NCBI GenBank assembly: GCA_030524475.1
Contig: JAUNGO010000010.1
Coordinates: forward strand, 1 to 50,478
Direction of reading: 5' to 3'
Source: Eggerthellaceae bacterium
Lineage (GTDB): Bacteria > Actinomycetota > Coriobacteriia > Coriobacteriales > Eggerthellaceae
Length of the DNA stretch: 50,478 bases
The position numbers were made by a program, and so were the translations under genes. Below the pieces are notes generated by a model. That model was not told the DNA's origin. It did no database searches and saw only the letters and a list, made by a program, of their open reading frames with translations. Shown one piece after another: positions 25,931-34,639 of the stretch (the stretch's first letter is position 1; every line of letters starts with the position of its first letter).

Positions 25931-25995
25931 GGTGAGCGTAGGGACGCAGCCCTGTTCACCGGGCCAGTGAGCAGGGCTGCGTCCCTGTGTTCACC
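25931..25995. repeat. REP-like palindrome
   Basis: A 15-bp perfect inverted repeat (AGGGACGCAGCCCTG at 25940-25954; complement at 25972-25986) with outer GGTGA/TCACC arms. It lies about 50 bp after the ACT gene and lacks a T-run, so it looks more like a dispersed palindromic element than a terminator. Confidence 0.5.
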
Positions 25996-26160
25996 CGTGT
26001 TCGCACTCTGCACTCGTCCCTTGTCGATAAATGTTACAAAAACAGTAGCATTTAAAGCGCGGATGTGGTAGAGTAGCCGTGTTCTTGATTGCGCGAGGTT
26101 TTGCTAACTCGAATCTCGCGCGTGTTATTCACTGTTTCGCACCAAGCTGAGGAGCCTGCC

Positions 26161-26496
26161 ATGACCGCTGTTTTGACGACCGAGAAGACCACCGTCGATG
26201 GTGTTGCCATCGAGATCACGTACGCAAACGAAGCCGACGCGCGCGTTAGCGAGGACGAGGTGCGCGCCTACCTCAAGCGCGGCTACGAAAAGTTCCCCCA
26301 CGGCAAAATCGAAAGCCTGACGCTCGACGTCGAGGGCGAGGACGTGGGCATCCATTACGGGCTTGCTCCCGTACAGTTCGACCGCATTCGCCGCATCACG
26401 GGCTATCTCGTGGGCACGCTCGACCGCTTTAACGACGGCAAGCGCGCCGAGGAGCGCGACCGCGTGAAGCACGCCGTTCCGACGTGCTGCTGCTAG
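26161..26496 (+). CDS. NrdD C-terminus-like small protein with Cys-rich tail
   Basis: 111 residues. The last third (RRITGYLVGTLDRFNDGKRAEERDRVKH) matches the C-terminal stretch of anaerobic ribonucleotide reductases (NrdD), but the glycyl-radical domain and the CxxC zinc motifs are absent, so it is not a reductase. The N-terminal two-thirds (SEDEVRAYLKRGYEKFPHGKIESLTLDV) I do not recognise beyond this group. The protein ends in three consecutive cysteines, which could bind metal or form disulfides. Start ATG 26161 has GAGGAG upstream. Database annotations as anaerobic ribonucleoside-triphosphate reductase should be treated with caution. Confidence 0.75.
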   Translation: MTAVLTTEKTTVDGVAIEITYANEADARVSEDEVRAYLKRGYEKFPHGKIESLTLDVEGEDVGIHYGLAPVQFDRIRRITGYLVGTLDRFNDGKRAEERDRVKHAVPTCCC

Positions 26497-26533
26497 TCTC
26501 GCTACGTTAGTCTGCTTCGCTGGCTTTGCTTTG

Positions 26534-26578
26534 CGCGGGCCGTTTCGCTTACCTCGAGGGGGGGCGAAACGGCCCGCG
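26534..26578. terminator. Bidirectional terminator hairpin
   Basis: A 15-bp perfect stem (26534-26548 with 26564-26578), loop of 15 with a G7 run, between convergent genes ending at 26496 and 26584. Confidence 0.7.
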
Positions 26579-26583
26579 TTGTA

Positions 26584-28182
26584 TTAGTCCGCCACCCACA
26601 ACACAGGCGCAACGATGCCTTCCTTGGCGCTTCCTGTCACGTTGTAAGGGCCTTGGCGCAGATACGCGCCGGCGAATTGACCTGCGTGCATGAACAGACC
26701 GATCAGGTTGCCAAAGGGTTGCGGCTCGGCGGTGAAGTCGGCTTCGCGTCCGTACAGCGGGATGGTGGGCGTGCGGTGCGGCGCGAAGAACTCCTGCACG
26801 AGGTAGGGAGAGTCGCCCGTGTCGACGCCCGAGAACGGGTCGGGGGTTTCGGCTGCCGCTGCGATGGAGGCGCATGATGCGCCGGGCGTGCTTGCGCCCG
26901 TGTTCGCACCCGTGCCCGTGCCCAGGCGCTCGTCGATGAGCCGCGACCACTCCTCGGGCGCCGTTTCCGCGCCCGCCACCACGTTTTTGCTCTCGTACCA
27001 ATCGGTCGGCTTGATCACCCAACGCGCGGGGTTGCGACGCACGGCTTCCAAGTCGAGCGCCGGGTCGTCCAAGAAATACGTCTGCGGAATGTGGTCGCGC
27101 ACGAACGCGCGCTCCTCGTCGTTGAGAAACACTTGCGTTGCGGGGCGGCGCAGCACGGCGAACAGCTGCTTGTCGTGGATGAGCTGCGTGGCGAAGCTGC
27201 CGATCATCTCCACCTTTTGTTGGCGCAACGCCTCGATGAACGGCTGCACCTCGTCCCAGTGGTCGAGCAGGTCGACCACGATGCAGAAGCGCCAGATGCA
27301 GTCGATTTTCACGTTGCTAGAACCTGCAAGCGCATGGCGACCGACGAGACGTTCGCCGTCGAACGCGAGCTGGCGTGCGTCGAACACCGAGCACGCGAAA
27401 CCTGCCTGTTCGAACAGCGTGCGATAGGTTTCCAGCTCGCCGATGTCGGGGTTGGGGGAGTCGAGACACGCGACGATGGCAACCTGCGGGCGCGCGCCTT
27501 CGCCAGCTTGGCTTGCGCGCGTGCAGACATCCGTCGCGACGCTCGCGCTCGTGTCCGCATTCGCCACGCCCGCGCTCCCAATCGCGCCCTCTTCCGCCAC
27601 GCGTTCCCGCCAACGCTGTGCGCCCGCGCTTTGTTCCCAAATACGTGCAAACGTGCGCACCCATCCCGAAAACTGGCGCTCGACGTCGGTTTCTACCACG
27701 TGGCGTGCCGCGAACTCCTGATACGGGCGCGTGCTCTCAAGCGCCGCCAACGCCTCGCGCGTTTCGTTCATGCCGCTCGACGAGTCGGTGTTGAACTCGC
27801 AAAAGTGAAGCGCGCCCGTGCGCTCGTCGAGCATCAGGTCGATGCGCGCCATCGGCAGCGGCTCGGCGTAGCCCTGCGGCAAAAGCACGAGCTCCTCCAC
27901 GCGCGGGTCAAGCCGAAACTCGCGCCGGTACGCCTCGTCGGCCCGATAACGCGCGATCACCTTCGCGAAAATGCCGTATGCCGTGCGCGTGACCTGCGCG
28001 AACCGCTCCTGCGTCGCTTCGCCGAAGAAACGCGGCACGTACGAGAACGCCGTCGGCTCGCCCTGCCACAGCGACGTACCGGCAGCCATGCGCCGCCAAG
28101 CCGCGCGGCGACCTTCCTCGTCGCCCTTCAGGCGCGCGATCGCGTCCAAGTATTCCTGCGTGTAGCGCTCTTCGGCGTTCAT
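26584..28182 (-). CDS. Glutathionylspermidine synthase-like ATP-grasp protein
   Basis: 532 residues of the GspS/YgiC-type pre-ATP-grasp plus ATP-grasp family, which joins an amine or amino acid to a carboxylate with ATP. Recognisable blocks are MARIDLMLDERTG, FCEFNTDSSSGMNE (substrate and Mg region), IASxACLDSPNP-like strand, FATQLIHDKQLFAVL and the nucleotide-binding WVIKPTDWYESKNV. Two Ala/Thr-rich inserts (about 225-255 and 430-465) are lineage-specific. The true substrate is unknown. The ATG at 28182 lies 11 bases after the mscL stop, with GGAGTGAGG in between, so mscL and this gene form an operon. Confidence 0.85.
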   Translation of the reverse strand: MNAEERYTQEYLDAIARLKGDEEGRRAAWRRMAAGTSLWQGEPTAFSYVPRFFGEATQERFAQVTRTAYGIFAKVIARYRADEAYRREFRLDPRVEELVLLPQGYAEPLPMARIDLMLDERTGALHFCEFNTDSSSGMNETREALAALESTRPYQEFAARHVVETDVERQFSGWVRTFARIWEQSAGAQRWRERVAEEGAIGSAGVANADTSASVATDVCTRASQAGEGARPQVAIVACLDSPNPDIGELETYRTLFEQAGFACSVFDARQLAFDGERLVGRHALAGSSNVKIDCIWRFCIVVDLLDHWDEVQPFIEALRQQKVEMIGSFATQLIHDKQLFAVLRRPATQVFLNDEERAFVRDHIPQTYFLDDPALDLEAVRRNPARWVIKPTDWYESKNVVAGAETAPEEWSRLIDERLGTGTGANTGASTPGASCASIAAAAETPDPFSGVDTGDSPYLVQEFFAPHRTPTIPLYGREADFTAEPQPFGNLIGLFMHAGQFAGAYLRQGPYNVTGSAKEGIVAPVLWVAD

Positions 28183-28193
28183 GGACGTATGCC

Positions 28194-28652
28194 TCACTCC
28201 TTCGGCGTGGGCGCGGCGGGTTTGGGCAGCTCGCCCGCGCAATGGGGGCAACGGGTGGCGCCTTCCTTGACTTCCTCCAGGCAAAACGGGCAGGTGGGCG
28301 GCAGCATTTCGACCTCCGCTTCGCCGTCTTTGCCGTGGTGCAGCACCTTGGTGCCGGCGTTTTGCAGCTTATTTAAGCCCTTCACCAGGAAAAACACCAC
28401 CAACGCCACAATCAAGAAGTTGATGACGGCGCTTAAGAACTTGCCGAAGTCGATATCGGTGCCGGGAACGACGAGCCCCGAGATGGAGTCGGCGCCGCCG
28501 CCCGCGATAACCGTGATCAGCGGGTTGATGATGTCGGTGGTCAGCGACGTGACGATTGCGGTGAACGCGCCGCCGATGATGACGCCGACGGCCAGGTCCA
28601 TCACGTTGCCGCGGTTAATGAATTCCTTGAACTCGTCGAGGAGTTTTTTCAT
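28194..28652 (-). CDS. mscL: Large-conductance mechanosensitive channel
   Basis: 152-residue inner-membrane channel that opens under hypo-osmotic shock. The N-terminus (FKEFINRGNVMDLAVGVIIGGAFTAIV) forms the first pore helix, and the second membrane helix (FLSAVINFLIVALVVFFLVK) follows near residues 70-92. The usual amphipathic C-terminal helix is followed by a CPFC...CPHC zinc ribbon (about 120-138), as in a subset of actinobacterial and clostridial MscL proteins. First gene of a two-gene operon with the ATP-grasp enzyme; divergent from menF. Confidence 0.95.
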   Translation of the reverse strand: MKKLLDEFKEFINRGNVMDLAVGVIIGGAFTAIVTSLTTDIINPLITVIAGGGADSISGLVVPGTDIDFGKFLSAVINFLIVALVVFFLVKGLNKLQNAGTKVLHHGKDGEAEVEMLPPTCPFCLEEVKEGATRCPHCAGELPKPAAPTPKE

Positions 28653-28836
28653 GACGTTTCTCCTTGCGCTTTACTGATCGATAGGTGCGGCCGCGCGAGG
28701 CGGCGAGCACCTCAGACAGTATAGCGGGCGTGGTAGAATTTTTGTCAACATTGAGCGGCGCGTTGCGGCGCCGCGTTTTCGGGGGCGGCAAGCGCGCCTC
28801 CGGAGCAGACGGAGCATTTGACGCAATCGAGGTGCC

Positions 28837-30222
28837 ATGACCAGAATCTATTCGCTGACGCGGGCGATCGACGCCGATATCGTCGACGCGTTTTGCGTGC
28901 TGCAGAAGGGCTTTACCGACCAGTTCGTCTACTACGACAAGCAGCGGAAGGCGCGCTACATGGGGCTCGGGCGCTGCATCGCGCTGCCGACGCTTGACGA
29001 CGTGGAGTACGAATATGGGGAAACGAGCGTCAGCCCCAGCGCCGAAGGCGCTGCGGGGTTGCGCTCAGAAGCTTTGCAGCCTTCGCTTCACCCCACGGCA
29101 CCGTCGGCTTCCGAAAGCGTTAACCAATGCACGAGTTGGGCTGATCGAGTGGAAAATTGCGTCAACCAGCCGGCGGTGTTTTTCTCGTTCAACCGTTTCG
29201 ACGCGGAAAACCCGGCGCCTGCCGACGAGTTGTTCAGCACGTTTCCGCGCCTACACTTCATGCTGCCTGAGGTGGTGCTCATCGAGAACGAGCGCGGGCG
29301 CATGCTGCAGGTGAACTCGCTGGGGCCGGTGTACGCGGGGCGCGTGGAGCGGTTCGCGCGTGCGTGCGTGAACGCGCCGCGGCGTGCGCGCACAAGCATT
29401 CCCTACACGCTGCAATACGACGAGCGCGACGCGTGGTGCACGGCGGTTGACGAGGCGCTCGGCGCCATCGGCGCAGGTCGCGTGGACAAGGTGGTGCTCT
29501 CAAGGCGGCTGCGGCTACAGGCGGAGCATCCGTTCTCGTCGAAGGACCTGCTGGTGAACTTGATCGACGGCTCGGCGCGCGGCACGGTGCTTCTGTATCG
29601 CTACGCCGACGTGTTTTTCTGCGGCTGCACGCCCGAGGTGCTGGTGCGCAAGCACGGCACGCAGGCGGAAAGCATGTGCCTGGCGGGCACGTGCCGGGCG
29701 GGCAGCAGCGAGCAAGAGCGCGTGCGGCTGGCGAACGACCTGATGAATGACGCGAAGAACCGCTCCGAGCACGATTACGTGGTGCGCTTCATTCGCAGCG
29801 TGCTGGAGCGCGTATGCTACGACGTCGACGTGCCGAGCACGCCGGGCATCATGCCGCTCGCGCACGTGCAACACCTGCACACGCCGGCGCGTGCGCGCGT
29901 GCTGGAGGGAGTGGATCTGTGGTCGCTCATGGAGGACCTGCATCCCACGCCCGCCACGAGCGGTTTGCCGGTTGGCGAGGCGAAGATGCTCATCAGGCGC
30001 ATCGAGGCGTACAACCGCGGGTTCTACGCGGGCGCGTGCGGGTTTGTGGACGGCGCGGGCGACGGCGAGTTCTCGGTGGCGCTGCGCACGGGCGTGTTCG
30101 ACGGCGAGATGGGCTGGGTGTACGCCGGCTGCGGCATCGTGGAAGGCAGCGACGCCGATGCGGAGTACGACGAGATCGACCTCAAGCTGCGCACGATTCT
30201 GAGCGCGTTTTCCGGGGAGTGA
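28837..30222 (+). CDS. menF: Isochorismate synthase
   Basis: Converts chorismate to isochorismate, the first committed step to menaquinone. 461 residues. The chorismate-binding domain occupies the C-terminal half: KVVLSRRL near 220, LCLAGTCRAG-like strand, LHPTPATSGLP and RRIEAYNRGFYAGACG with the catalytic and Mg-binding acidic residues, and YAGCGIVEGSDAD. The N-terminal half is divergent with an Ala/Ser-rich insert. A TAGAAT hexamer at 28734-28739 is a possible -10. menD starts 6 bases after the stop. Confidence 0.94.
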   Translation: MTRIYSLTRAIDADIVDAFCVLQKGFTDQFVYYDKQRKARYMGLGRCIALPTLDDVEYEYGETSVSPSAEGAAGLRSEALQPSLHPTAPSASESVNQCTSWADRVENCVNQPAVFFSFNRFDAENPAPADELFSTFPRLHFMLPEVVLIENERGRMLQVNSLGPVYAGRVERFARACVNAPRRARTSIPYTLQYDERDAWCTAVDEALGAIGAGRVDKVVLSRRLRLQAEHPFSSKDLLVNLIDGSARGTVLLYRYADVFFCGCTPEVLVRKHGTQAESMCLAGTCRAGSSEQERVRLANDLMNDAKNRSEHDYVVRFIRSVLERVCYDVDVPSTPGIMPLAHVQHLHTPARARVLEGVDLWSLMEDLHPTPATSGLPVGEAKMLIRRIEAYNRGFYAGACGFVDGAGDGEFSVALRTGVFDGEMGWVYAGCGIVEGSDADAEYDEIDLKLRTILSAFSGE

Positions 30223-30228
30223 GGGGAA

Positions 30229-32301
30229 ATGAGCGACGGCATAGGCGGGAAGGCGGTTGACGCGGGCGGCGAAGTGGCGGGCGCGGGCAGCGAAGCGGCA
30301 AGTGCGCAGCCAGCCCATGAGCAGACGACGGCGCTGTGGGTGGCGGCGTTTTTCGACGAGCTTGTGCGTTGGGGCGTGCATGATGTGGTGGTAAGCCTCG
30401 GCTCGCGCTCGACGGCGCTGGCGATGGCGGCGTTCGAGCTGAGCCAGCGTCGCCCCCGCGACCTGCGCCTTTACGTGGACGTCGACGAGCGCGGGGCGGC
30501 GTTTCTGGCACTGGGCACGGCGAAGGCGAGCGGTCGCCCCGCAGTACTGGTGTGCACGTCAGGCACGGCGCTCGCGAATTATTACCCGGCGGTGATCGAG
30601 GCGGAAACCTCGCGTGTGCCGCTGATCGTGCTGTCGGGCGACCGCCCTCCGCGTATGCAGGGGCTTGGCGCGCCGCAGACAACCGATCAACTGAAGGCGT
30701 ACGGCGAACACGTGCGGGCGTTTCGCGCCATGCCGCTGCCGTCAGCCGCGTCGCGCGATCTGGCGTTTGCGCGACAGGCGGCGCGCGAGGCGTGCTTGGC
30801 GGCGTTGGGCGGCGGTGTCGCTGGCGGCGGGAGAAGCGGATGCGCGGGGTTGAGCGAGGCGGCAGCTGGTGACGCGTGCGGCGCGACGGCTGCGCCCTGC
30901 GGCGTTGGCAGCGCCGGCGACGGCGACGTGCAGGTGGCTTCGCGCGGCTGCGAGCGCATGGCGGGTCCCGTACACCTGAACTTCCCGTTCGACGAGCCGT
31001 TGAAGCCTGATTTCGCCGGCGCCGACGCGCTGGTGGAGGGCGACGCGTTCGCGGCGGCGCGGCGTGGTTCTGCTGCGGGGATAGTAACGGGCAGCACGGT
31101 TTTCGACGCCGACGCGATGAGCAGCCTGCGAAGCCTTTTGCGCGATCGACGTACGCTGGTGCTGGCGGGCGAGGGCACGTGCTCGACGCTGGCGGAGGCG
31201 CGCGAGGTGGCGGCGTGGGCGCATACGCTGCAGTTGCCGCTTTTGGCGGACCCGCTGTCGGGCCTGCGCTCAGTCGACGCGCCTGAGGTTATCGACAACT
31301 ACGACAATGTGTGCCGCCAGCCCGACTGCCCCGCGCCCGACCTCGTCATTCGCTTCGGGCGCTACCCCGTGTCGAAGCACGCGACGCTTATGGCGGCGAA
31401 GGTGCCGCTGCACGTGGTGGTCGACGCGGCGGAAACGCGCGACTTCAACAGCACAACCGACGTGTTCGTGGCTGCAACGCCGCTCGACTTCGTGCGCGGC
31501 ACGCGTGCGCTGGGCGAGGCGGCGGTCTGCGGGGAGGCGGAGGCGGTTGGGTTCGACGGCGCTGGAACCGCGCATGCGGGCGCGACCAACGATGCTCCGT
31601 CCGATTCTTCCTCCGCCGCGCAACGGGCGTTTCTTGCGGAATGGACGGCGCGCAACGACGCCGCCCGCGCGCGCATCGACGCCGTTGCGGCGGAAGGCTC
31701 CGCGTGTGCAGATGCGCTTGAGGGCGCTTACGTGCGCGCGTTGCTCGACGCGGCGCCGGCGAACTCGTGCGTGTTCTCGGCGAACTCGATGGCGGTGCGC
31801 GCGCTCGACACGTTCTACACGCGCAGCAAAAAGCCGCTGGCGGTGCTGTGCAACCGCGGGCAAAACGGCATCGACGGCACGGTGTCGACGGCCGTCGGCG
31901 CGGCGCAGCACTTCGCGCAAACGACGTTCGTCACGGGCGATTTCACGCTGCTGCACGACCTGAACGCGCTCGCCCTGCAGCGCGAACTGCTGGTGCATCA
32001 TGGGGGTGAAAACGCATCGTCGCTGGTCATCGTGCTGCTCAACAACAACGGCGGGGCCATTTTTGACATGCTGCCGCAAGCTTCCGACGACCCGTACTTC
32101 GAGCGCTTGTTCCTTGTGCCGCAGGACGTGCGCTTCGAAGACGCGGCGCGCGCGTTTGGCGTGCCGTATCGACGCGCAAATTCGGTGGTGGAATTTACGC
32201 GGGCGTATCGGGGCCTGCTCGGCACGCCGGGCATCAGCTTGGTGGAAGTGCAGCTGCCGCTGCGCGGCGTGCGCGAGCGCTACGGGAAGTATCAGGGGTA
32301 G
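30229..32301 (+). CDS. menD: SEPHCHC synthase
   Basis: Thiamine-diphosphate enzyme joining isochorismate and 2-oxoglutarate in menaquinone synthesis. 690 residues, longer than usual because of Ala/Gly-rich insertions (about 195-240 and 425-465). N-terminal PYR domain with GSRSTALAMAAFE and the cofactor-activating Glu region (VDERGAAFLALG), central domain, and C-terminal PP domain with the diphosphate/Mg motif (GDFTLLHDLNAL...IVLLNNNGGAIFDMLP). The ribosome site GAGGGG lies in the 6-base gap after menF, so translation is coupled. Confidence 0.95.
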   Translation: MSDGIGGKAVDAGGEVAGAGSEAASAQPAHEQTTALWVAAFFDELVRWGVHDVVVSLGSRSTALAMAAFELSQRRPRDLRLYVDVDERGAAFLALGTAKASGRPAVLVCTSGTALANYYPAVIEAETSRVPLIVLSGDRPPRMQGLGAPQTTDQLKAYGEHVRAFRAMPLPSAASRDLAFARQAAREACLAALGGGVAGGGRSGCAGLSEAAAGDACGATAAPCGVGSAGDGDVQVASRGCERMAGPVHLNFPFDEPLKPDFAGADALVEGDAFAAARRGSAAGIVTGSTVFDADAMSSLRSLLRDRRTLVLAGEGTCSTLAEAREVAAWAHTLQLPLLADPLSGLRSVDAPEVIDNYDNVCRQPDCPAPDLVIRFGRYPVSKHATLMAAKVPLHVVVDAAETRDFNSTTDVFVAATPLDFVRGTRALGEAAVCGEAEAVGFDGAGTAHAGATNDAPSDSSSAAQRAFLAEWTARNDAARARIDAVAAEGSACADALEGAYVRALLDAAPANSCVFSANSMAVRALDTFYTRSKKPLAVLCNRGQNGIDGTVSTAVGAAQHFAQTTFVTGDFTLLHDLNALALQRELLVHHGGENASSLVIVLLNNNGGAIFDMLPQASDDPYFERLFLVPQDVRFEDAARAFGVPYRRANSVVEFTRAYRGLLGTPGISLVEVQLPLRGVRERYGKYQG

Positions 32302-32341
32302 GCGTGGGCGCGACGGTGTGTGGGGAAGAAGGGCGCAACTC

Positions 32342-33241
32342 GTGACGACGTATGTGCTGTTGCATGGGTTCGCGCAAACGGCGCGATCGTGGGACGAGGT
32401 TGCCGCCATGCTGCGCGCGCAGGGGCACGCTGTGTACGTACCCGACCTTTATGCGCAGGTCAAGCCCCTCGCGATGGACGCTGTCTGCGCTTGTGCGGCG
32501 CAATGGGTGCGCGACGTCGCGCGGCGCGAAGGCGGGCCGGTGGCGCTTGTGGGCTACTCGATGGGCGGGCGCATTGCGCTTGAGACGCTGGTGCGCTTTG
32601 GGGGTTTCGGCGTGTGCGGCGGCGGCCCGACGGGCAACTTGTCGGCCGTTAGCGACGTCTGCGAAGGCGCTGACGGCTCGGTAAGCAACTTGTCTGCCGA
32701 CGGTGCCCCCCGCGTGAGCGCCGACTTCGTTTCCGCGGCAACGCCTTTGCCCCTTGCGGCGCTCGTCCTTGAGGGGGCGGGTCTCGGACCGCGCAGCGCA
32801 GCCGAGCGCGAGACGCTTGCGCAACGCAACGCCGCGTGGGCGCATGACCTGCGCGAAGGCGGCGTCGAGGCGTTTATGGACTGGTGGGAGGCGCTGCCGC
32901 TGTTCGCCACGCAACAGGCGCTTTCGCATGAGGCGCGCGCACGCGTTCGCGCCGACCGCATGGCGCATACGGCCGAAGAGCTCGCGCGGTCGCTTGAGGG
33001 GTGCGGCCAGCATCGCCAAGCCGCCGAGTGCGAAACGCTCGCCGCCCTTGCGTGCCTCGCGCAAGCGGGCGTGCCCGTTCGCTATTTCGCGGGCGAGCTT
33101 GACGCGAAGTACGCCGCGTGCGCCCAACGCCTCACCGCCACCGTCCCGCAGACGAAAGCAGCCTTTATTCCCCAAGCGGGGCACAACACGCACCTCGAGC
33201 AACCAAGGAAGTTCGTCGAAGCCCTGGTCGGCCACGCCTAG
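32342..33241 (+). CDS. menH: SHCHC synthase (alpha/beta hydrolase)
   Basis: Eliminates pyruvate from SEPHCHC to give SHCHC. 299-residue alpha/beta hydrolase with the N-terminal LLHGFAQTARSW oxyanion loop, nucleophile elbow GYSMGGR (Ser73) and C-terminal catalytic His281 (AGHNTHLEQP). An Ala/Ser-rich insert of about 45 residues follows the nucleophile helix. GTG 32342 is preceded by GAAGAAGGG and gives the family's N-terminus. Position directly after menD supports menH rather than a generic hydrolase. Confidence 0.9.
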   Translation: MTTYVLLHGFAQTARSWDEVAAMLRAQGHAVYVPDLYAQVKPLAMDAVCACAAQWVRDVARREGGPVALVGYSMGGRIALETLVRFGGFGVCGGGPTGNLSAVSDVCEGADGSVSNLSADGAPRVSADFVSAATPLPLAALVLEGAGLGPRSAAERETLAQRNAAWAHDLREGGVEAFMDWWEALPLFATQQALSHEARARVRADRMAHTAEELARSLEGCGQHRQAAECETLAALACLAQAGVPVRYFAGELDAKYAACAQRLTATVPQTKAAFIPQAGHNTHLEQPRKFVEALVGHA

Positions 33242-33316
33242 TCGCTCGAGCGCGACCCCGCGTTGCGAGGGTCGTCGTTTCGGCTTGCCTGGTTGCGTCG
33301 CCGTTCGGCTCTCTGC

Positions 33317-34447
33317 TTATTTTTCGAAGTTCTCGCGCAGGTATTCAGCCAGATGAGGTACGGCGAACATGAGTTCCCCCGTGCGCGGCGATTCAACGAG
33401 ACCTGCGTCGATGAGGCGGGCTCGATATGGTTGAATGGACGAGTTTTCTACGCCGAGCCGTGCACGCAGGTTGGAAATCTTACTGGGACCTTCGTCTTGC
33501 GCCATTGCTTCAAGCAGAGTTCGGTCGTTGTCCGACAGCGGGGCAAGCATCGGCTTGAACACGTTGTCGTCCATTTCAGTATGCGATACAGCAAGCGCTT
33601 TTTCCAAGATTTCCTGATCAACCATCCCGTTCTCGGCGCGTTTCACGAGGTGGTATCCAACCAGTTGCACAAGATAGGGAAACCCCTGCGTTGCTTTCGC
33701 CGCCTGATCGAGAAGGTTTTCGGGGCATTCAACTTCCAATTCGCCAAAAGCATGGGCGTAGTACGCACGCACGTCGGCGAGGGCAATGGGGCCGATGTTC
33801 ACTTTTCGCGCTCGATTGAGAAACGTGAGCACTTTGTCGTTGAGGACGCCTGACACGGCGTGGGGAAGTCCCGCCATAGCGATAGCAATGTTTTTGTCTT
33901 CGCCGATAAGGTGCTGGTACGTTGTTGCTACTTGGCGCATGGCCTCGGATGACGTCGTCTCGTCAATGAGCAGAAGCACGCCCTTTCCCTTGCTTGCCAG
34001 CTCGTCGCACAGCAACGATAGCTTCGTCCGAAACCCGTATTGCGCTTCCGTTGCGGGCGTGAATGTGAGCCCGAAAGAGAAGCCAAGCGCCCCTGCTTCG
34101 AATCCTTGGATTCTGCGTTCGGGTTCTTTAAAAAGGTGGGCGCCTTCGCGCTGAATCGTTTCGATGATCTCGTCAGGCATACCTTCGTATGCGGTGACGC
34201 GCGCGACGATGTAGTCGAGTTGCGCGGCTCGCTCGGCCAGCTCGATGAGCAGCGCCGTTTTGCCCATACCGCGTTGACCAAGGAAAAACGTGCAGCGTTG
34301 CTGAGATCCGATGGGCTCCTGCAGACCCGCTAAAAACTCCTCAATGACATAATCGCGTCCAATGATTTGCTGCGGCCTGCTGCCGAACGCCGGATGGAAT
34401 AAAGGGCGATGCTTCCTGCTTTTCGAGTTGTTATCTTCCTTTATCAT
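33317..34447 (-). CDS. AAA-type ATPase with C-terminal winged helix
   Basis: 376 residues. Walker A GQRGMGKTAL near 57-66, Walker B GVLLLIDETT near 155-164, sensor-like AMAGLPHAV, then an ORC/STAND-like lid (FGELEVECPENLLDQAAKATQGFPYLVQLVGYH) and a C-terminal winged helix (SKISNLRARLGVENSSIQPYRARLIDAGLV). Proteins of this type occur near mobile or defence loci, but no partner is adjacent here, so function is open. It is clearly more AT-rich than the men genes on its left. The start region is a tandem 19-bp duplication that repeats the ATG and ribosome site. Confidence 0.8.
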   Translation of the reverse strand: MIKEDNNSKSRKHRPLFHPAFGSRPQQIIGRDYVIEEFLAGLQEPIGSQQRCTFFLGQRGMGKTALLIELAERAAQLDYIVARVTAYEGMPDEIIETIQREGAHLFKEPERRIQGFEAGALGFSFGLTFTPATEAQYGFRTKLSLLCDELASKGKGVLLLIDETTSSEAMRQVATTYQHLIGEDKNIAIAMAGLPHAVSGVLNDKVLTFLNRARKVNIGPIALADVRAYYAHAFGELEVECPENLLDQAAKATQGFPYLVQLVGYHLVKRAENGMVDQEILEKALAVSHTEMDDNVFKPMLAPLSDNDRTLLEAMAQDEGPSKISNLRARLGVENSSIQPYRARLIDAGLVESPRTGELMFAVPHLAEYLRENFEK

Positions 34448-34466
34448 CGTTATCTTCCTTTATCAT
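34430..34466 (-). repeat. 19-bp tandem duplication over the ATPase start
   Basis: GTTATCTTCCTTTATCAT occurs at 34430-34447 and 34449-34466. On the minus strand each copy reads ATGATAAAGGAAGATAAC; the upstream copy supplies the AAAGGA ribosome site for the real ATG at 34447 and also opens an 11-codon out-of-frame mini-ORF from ATG 34466. Confidence 0.7.
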
Positions 34467-34513
34467 TATGATATAACGTGAAAGGAAAAATCAAGATTTC
34501 GGAAAGCAAAAGA

Positions 34514-34562
34514 AAGCGCCGGGGCGGTGTTGCGGGATGTACCGCAAAACGCCCCGGCGCTT
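34514..34562 (-). terminator. Terminator of the respiratory operon
   Basis: A 13-bp stem (34514-34526 with 34550-34562) with an inner TTGCGG/CCGCAA helix, followed on the minus strand by a T-rich stretch (TTTCTTTTGC). Confidence 0.85.
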
Positions 34563-34639
34563 AAAGAGGGAAGGCGGCGAGCGAACAAGGGGAGGGAGAA
34601 GAGAATCGCTCGCCGCAGGCCGCGAGGGCCGTAGATAAG

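Noticed and set aside
26549..26563. G7 run in the loop between 26496 and 26584 as another phase-variable tract
   Set aside because: It lies in the loop of an intergenic terminator, where a length change would not alter any protein.
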